From: Spirochaetaceae bacterium
Lineage (GTDB): Bacteria; Spirochaetota; Spirochaetia; Treponematales; Breznakiellaceae
NCBI GenBank assembly: GCA_031255395.1
Contig: JAIRSQ010000115.1
Location: 1 to 7,433 of the forward strand
Reading direction: 5' to 3'
Length of the DNA: 7,433 bases
In this document: positions 6,602-7,433 of the stretch, piece after piece
Layout of the letters: each line of letters starts with the position of its first letter
Position numbering within the stretch: the stretch's first letter is position 1
Program-made: the position numbers and the translations under genes
The notes under the pieces: generated by a model
What the model saw: the letters and a program-made list of their open reading frames with translations, nothing else
Told to the model about the DNA's origin: nothing
Database searches by the model: none

Positions 6602-6608
6602 ACGGGGC
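6575..6608 (+). other. Nested inverted repeats at the UPF0210 / DUF1801 junction
   Basis: GCCCCG (6575-6580) can pair with CGGGGC (6603-6608). Inside it, TTCAA (6590-6594) pairs with TTGAA (6598-6602) around AAA. The structure spans the UPF0210 stop codon (6599-6601). No T tract follows, so an intrinsic terminator is doubtful. It could mask the weak purine-rich region ahead of the DUF1801 start at 6618, or be chance. Confidence 0.3.
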
Positions 6609-6617
6609 GATGGGTTA

Positions 6618-7013
6618 ATGGCTGAAAAAACAAAACCAAAAATAGCAACTATCGATGAATATATCATGGGATTTGAACCTGCTATACAAAAAACCCTAAA
6701 AGAATTGAGGGATTTTGTGAAAGCGGAAGTGCCCGAAACAACTGAAAAAATATCCTATGGGATGCCCACGTTTTGCTTAAACGGCAATTTGGTTCATTTT
6801 GCCGCATTCAATGACCACTATGGTTTCTTTCCCACTCCATCGGGAATTAACAAATTTGAGGATGAACTCGCTCCGTATCGAACCGGAAAGGGAACACTGC
6901 GTTTCCCGTTTAATGAGCCGATTCCGTGGGATGTGCTGAAAAAGGTTATCCGATACAGGGTGGAAGAAAACTTAAAAAAAGCATCCGGCAAGAGCAAAAA
7001 GTCAGTAAAATAA
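6618..7013 (+). CDS. DUF1801 domain protein (YdhG-like)
   Basis: This 131-residue protein fits the DUF1801 family, small cytoplasmic proteins sometimes annotated as iron chaperones on thin evidence. Recognisable family features are the N-terminal TIDEYI helix, the core EKISYGMPTF (43-52), LVHFAAFNDHYGFFPTPSGI (58-77), and the LRFPFNEPIP strand (94-103) before a basic C-terminal helix ending in a Lys/Ser-rich tail. The ATG at 6618 is chosen because family homology begins right after it; an in-frame GTG at 6492 would add 42 residues that are only a shadow of the UPF0210 gene. The ribosome binding site is weak. A direct count gives about 40% GC, well below the roughly 57% sampled in the genes on either side, which suggests a separate history, possibly transfer. 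It is 16 nt from the UPF0210 stop and may be read through from it. Confidence 0.86.
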   Translation: MAEKTKPKIATIDEYIMGFEPAIQKTLKELRDFVKAEVPETTEKISYGMPTFCLNGNLVHFAAFNDHYGFFPTPSGINKFEDELAPYRTGKGTLRFPFNEPIPWDVLKKVIRYRVEENLKKASGKSKKSVK

Positions 7014-7054
7014 ACGAATCCCAAGGTTTTTTGCAAGGCAGCCGTCCATACCTG

Positions 7055-7084
7055 TTGATATTTTACGGGCAGAAGCGATGTAAA
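7055..7084 (+). promoter_or_regulatory. Weak candidate promoter for purA
   Basis: TTGATA (7055-7060, 5 of 6 to the -35 consensus) is followed after 18 nt by TGTAAA (7079-7084, 4 of 6 to the -10 consensus). Initiation would fall near 7091, leaving a leader of about 62 nt before purA. The rest of the 139-nt gap (7014-7152) shows no gene and no convincing terminator. The match is weak and the call tentative. Confidence 0.22.
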
Positions 7085-7152
7085 CATAGGTTTGCCGTGA
7101 CTCGGCGGAACAAGCCTTATCAAAATGCGGTTATTTCGACATAGTGTAAGAT

Positions 7153-7433
7153 ATGAAAATTGTAGTCATAGGTGCCCAGTGGGGGGATGAGGGCAAGGGA
7201 AAAATCGTCGATTACCTTGCGGCGGAAGCGGATATGATCGTCCGCTTCTCCGGTGGCGCAAATGCCGGACACACGATTGTGGCGGATGGCGAACAGTACG
7301 CGCTCCACCTGATTCCGTCGGGAGCGCTGTACAGCGACAAGACCATCATTTTGGGCGCTGGTATGGTTATAGACCCTGCCGCGCTTTTCAACGAGATGGA
7401 TATGCTTAAAAGCCGGGGCATCGAAACTAAGGG
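7153..7433 (+). CDS. purA: Adenylosuccinate synthetase (N-terminal part; 3' end outside window)
   Basis: The first 93 codons of PurA are present. The enzyme joins IMP and aspartate using GTP to make adenylosuccinate, the first committed step to AMP. The P-loop-like signature [12 protein letters not shown] (residues 6-17) and the [10 protein letters not shown] segment (32-41) are diagnostic. Asp12 and His40 correspond to the catalytic Asp13 and His41 of the E. coli enzyme. The start is secure because an in-frame TAA sits at 7147-7149, only 3 nt before the ATG, and homology begins at residue 2. No good Shine-Dalgarno precedes it, which is notable for a housekeeping gene; only GTGTAAG is near. 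The 139-nt gap to the DUF1801 gene suggests its own promoter. Confidence 0.97.
   Translation, partial: MKIVVIGAQWGDEGKGKIVDYLAAEADMIVRFSGGANAGHTIVADGEQYALHLIPSGALYSDKTIILGAGMVIDPAALFNEMDMLKSRGIETK

Noticed and set aside
6492..6617. Upstream GTG extension of the DUF1801 gene
   Set aside because: The 42 added residues overlap the UPF0210 gene out of frame and family homology starts at 6618.
5854..6648. Long minus-strand open frame (264 codons) opposite the UPF0210 gene
   Set aside because: It is a shadow of a GC-rich coding gene with clear family homology on the + strand; its Pro/Ser/Arg-rich, low-sense translation matches no family and it has no ribosome binding site.
7094..7106. GCCG-TGACT-CGGC inverted repeat upstream of purA as a terminator
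   Set aside because: The stem is only 4 bp plus wobbles and lacks a T tract.

Overview
The window reads as an ordinary chromosomal stretch of a bacterium, most likely a spirochaete of the Treponema type. The main clue is the class I (archaeal-type) lysyl-tRNA synthetase at the left edge. That form is rare in bacteria but standard in Spirochaetes. A CheX-type phosphatase fits the same group. Lineage is inferred from gene content only; no rRNA or other marker is present. All nine genes lie on the + strand. No tRNA, rRNA, CRISPR array or insertion sequence was seen.

Layout. (1) 1-747: C-terminal half of class I LysRS, ending in a 10-bp hairpin that carries the stop codon in its loop. (2) 748-840: a short intergenic region with a plausible promoter and a strong ribosome binding site. 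(3) 841-3725: a signalling cassette of a CheY-like single-domain response regulator, a CheX-like phosphatase, and a 668-residue membrane kinase. The kinase is built from about six membrane segments, a PAS-like region, an Hpt (CheA P1-like) domain and a CheA P4-like ATPase domain. (4) 3733-6601: a tightly packed run of an AI-2E/PerM family membrane protein, a UPF0237-type ACT-domain protein and a UPF0210/DUF711 (PFL family) protein. (5) 6618-7013: a DUF1801 protein with clearly lower GC. (6) 7014-7152: intergenic. (7) 7153-7433: the 5' end of purA (adenylosuccinate synthetase), cut by the window edge.

Gene spacing from 841 to 7013 is at most 22 nt, with one 17-nt overlap and one stop-start abutment, so the seven genes could form one operon. 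Expected signal flow, inferred from families: the membrane kinase phosphorylates its own Hpt histidine (His403), passes phosphate to Asp53 of the CheY-like protein, and CheX removes it. The output target is not visible; there is no CheW, receptor or DNA-binding output domain here. The ACT and UPF0210 genes are a recurrent pair of unknown function.

The two observations most worth following are the compact CheY/CheX/membrane-CheA-like module and a perfect 32-bp GC-rich palindrome inside the kinase gene, exactly where the ATPase domain begins.
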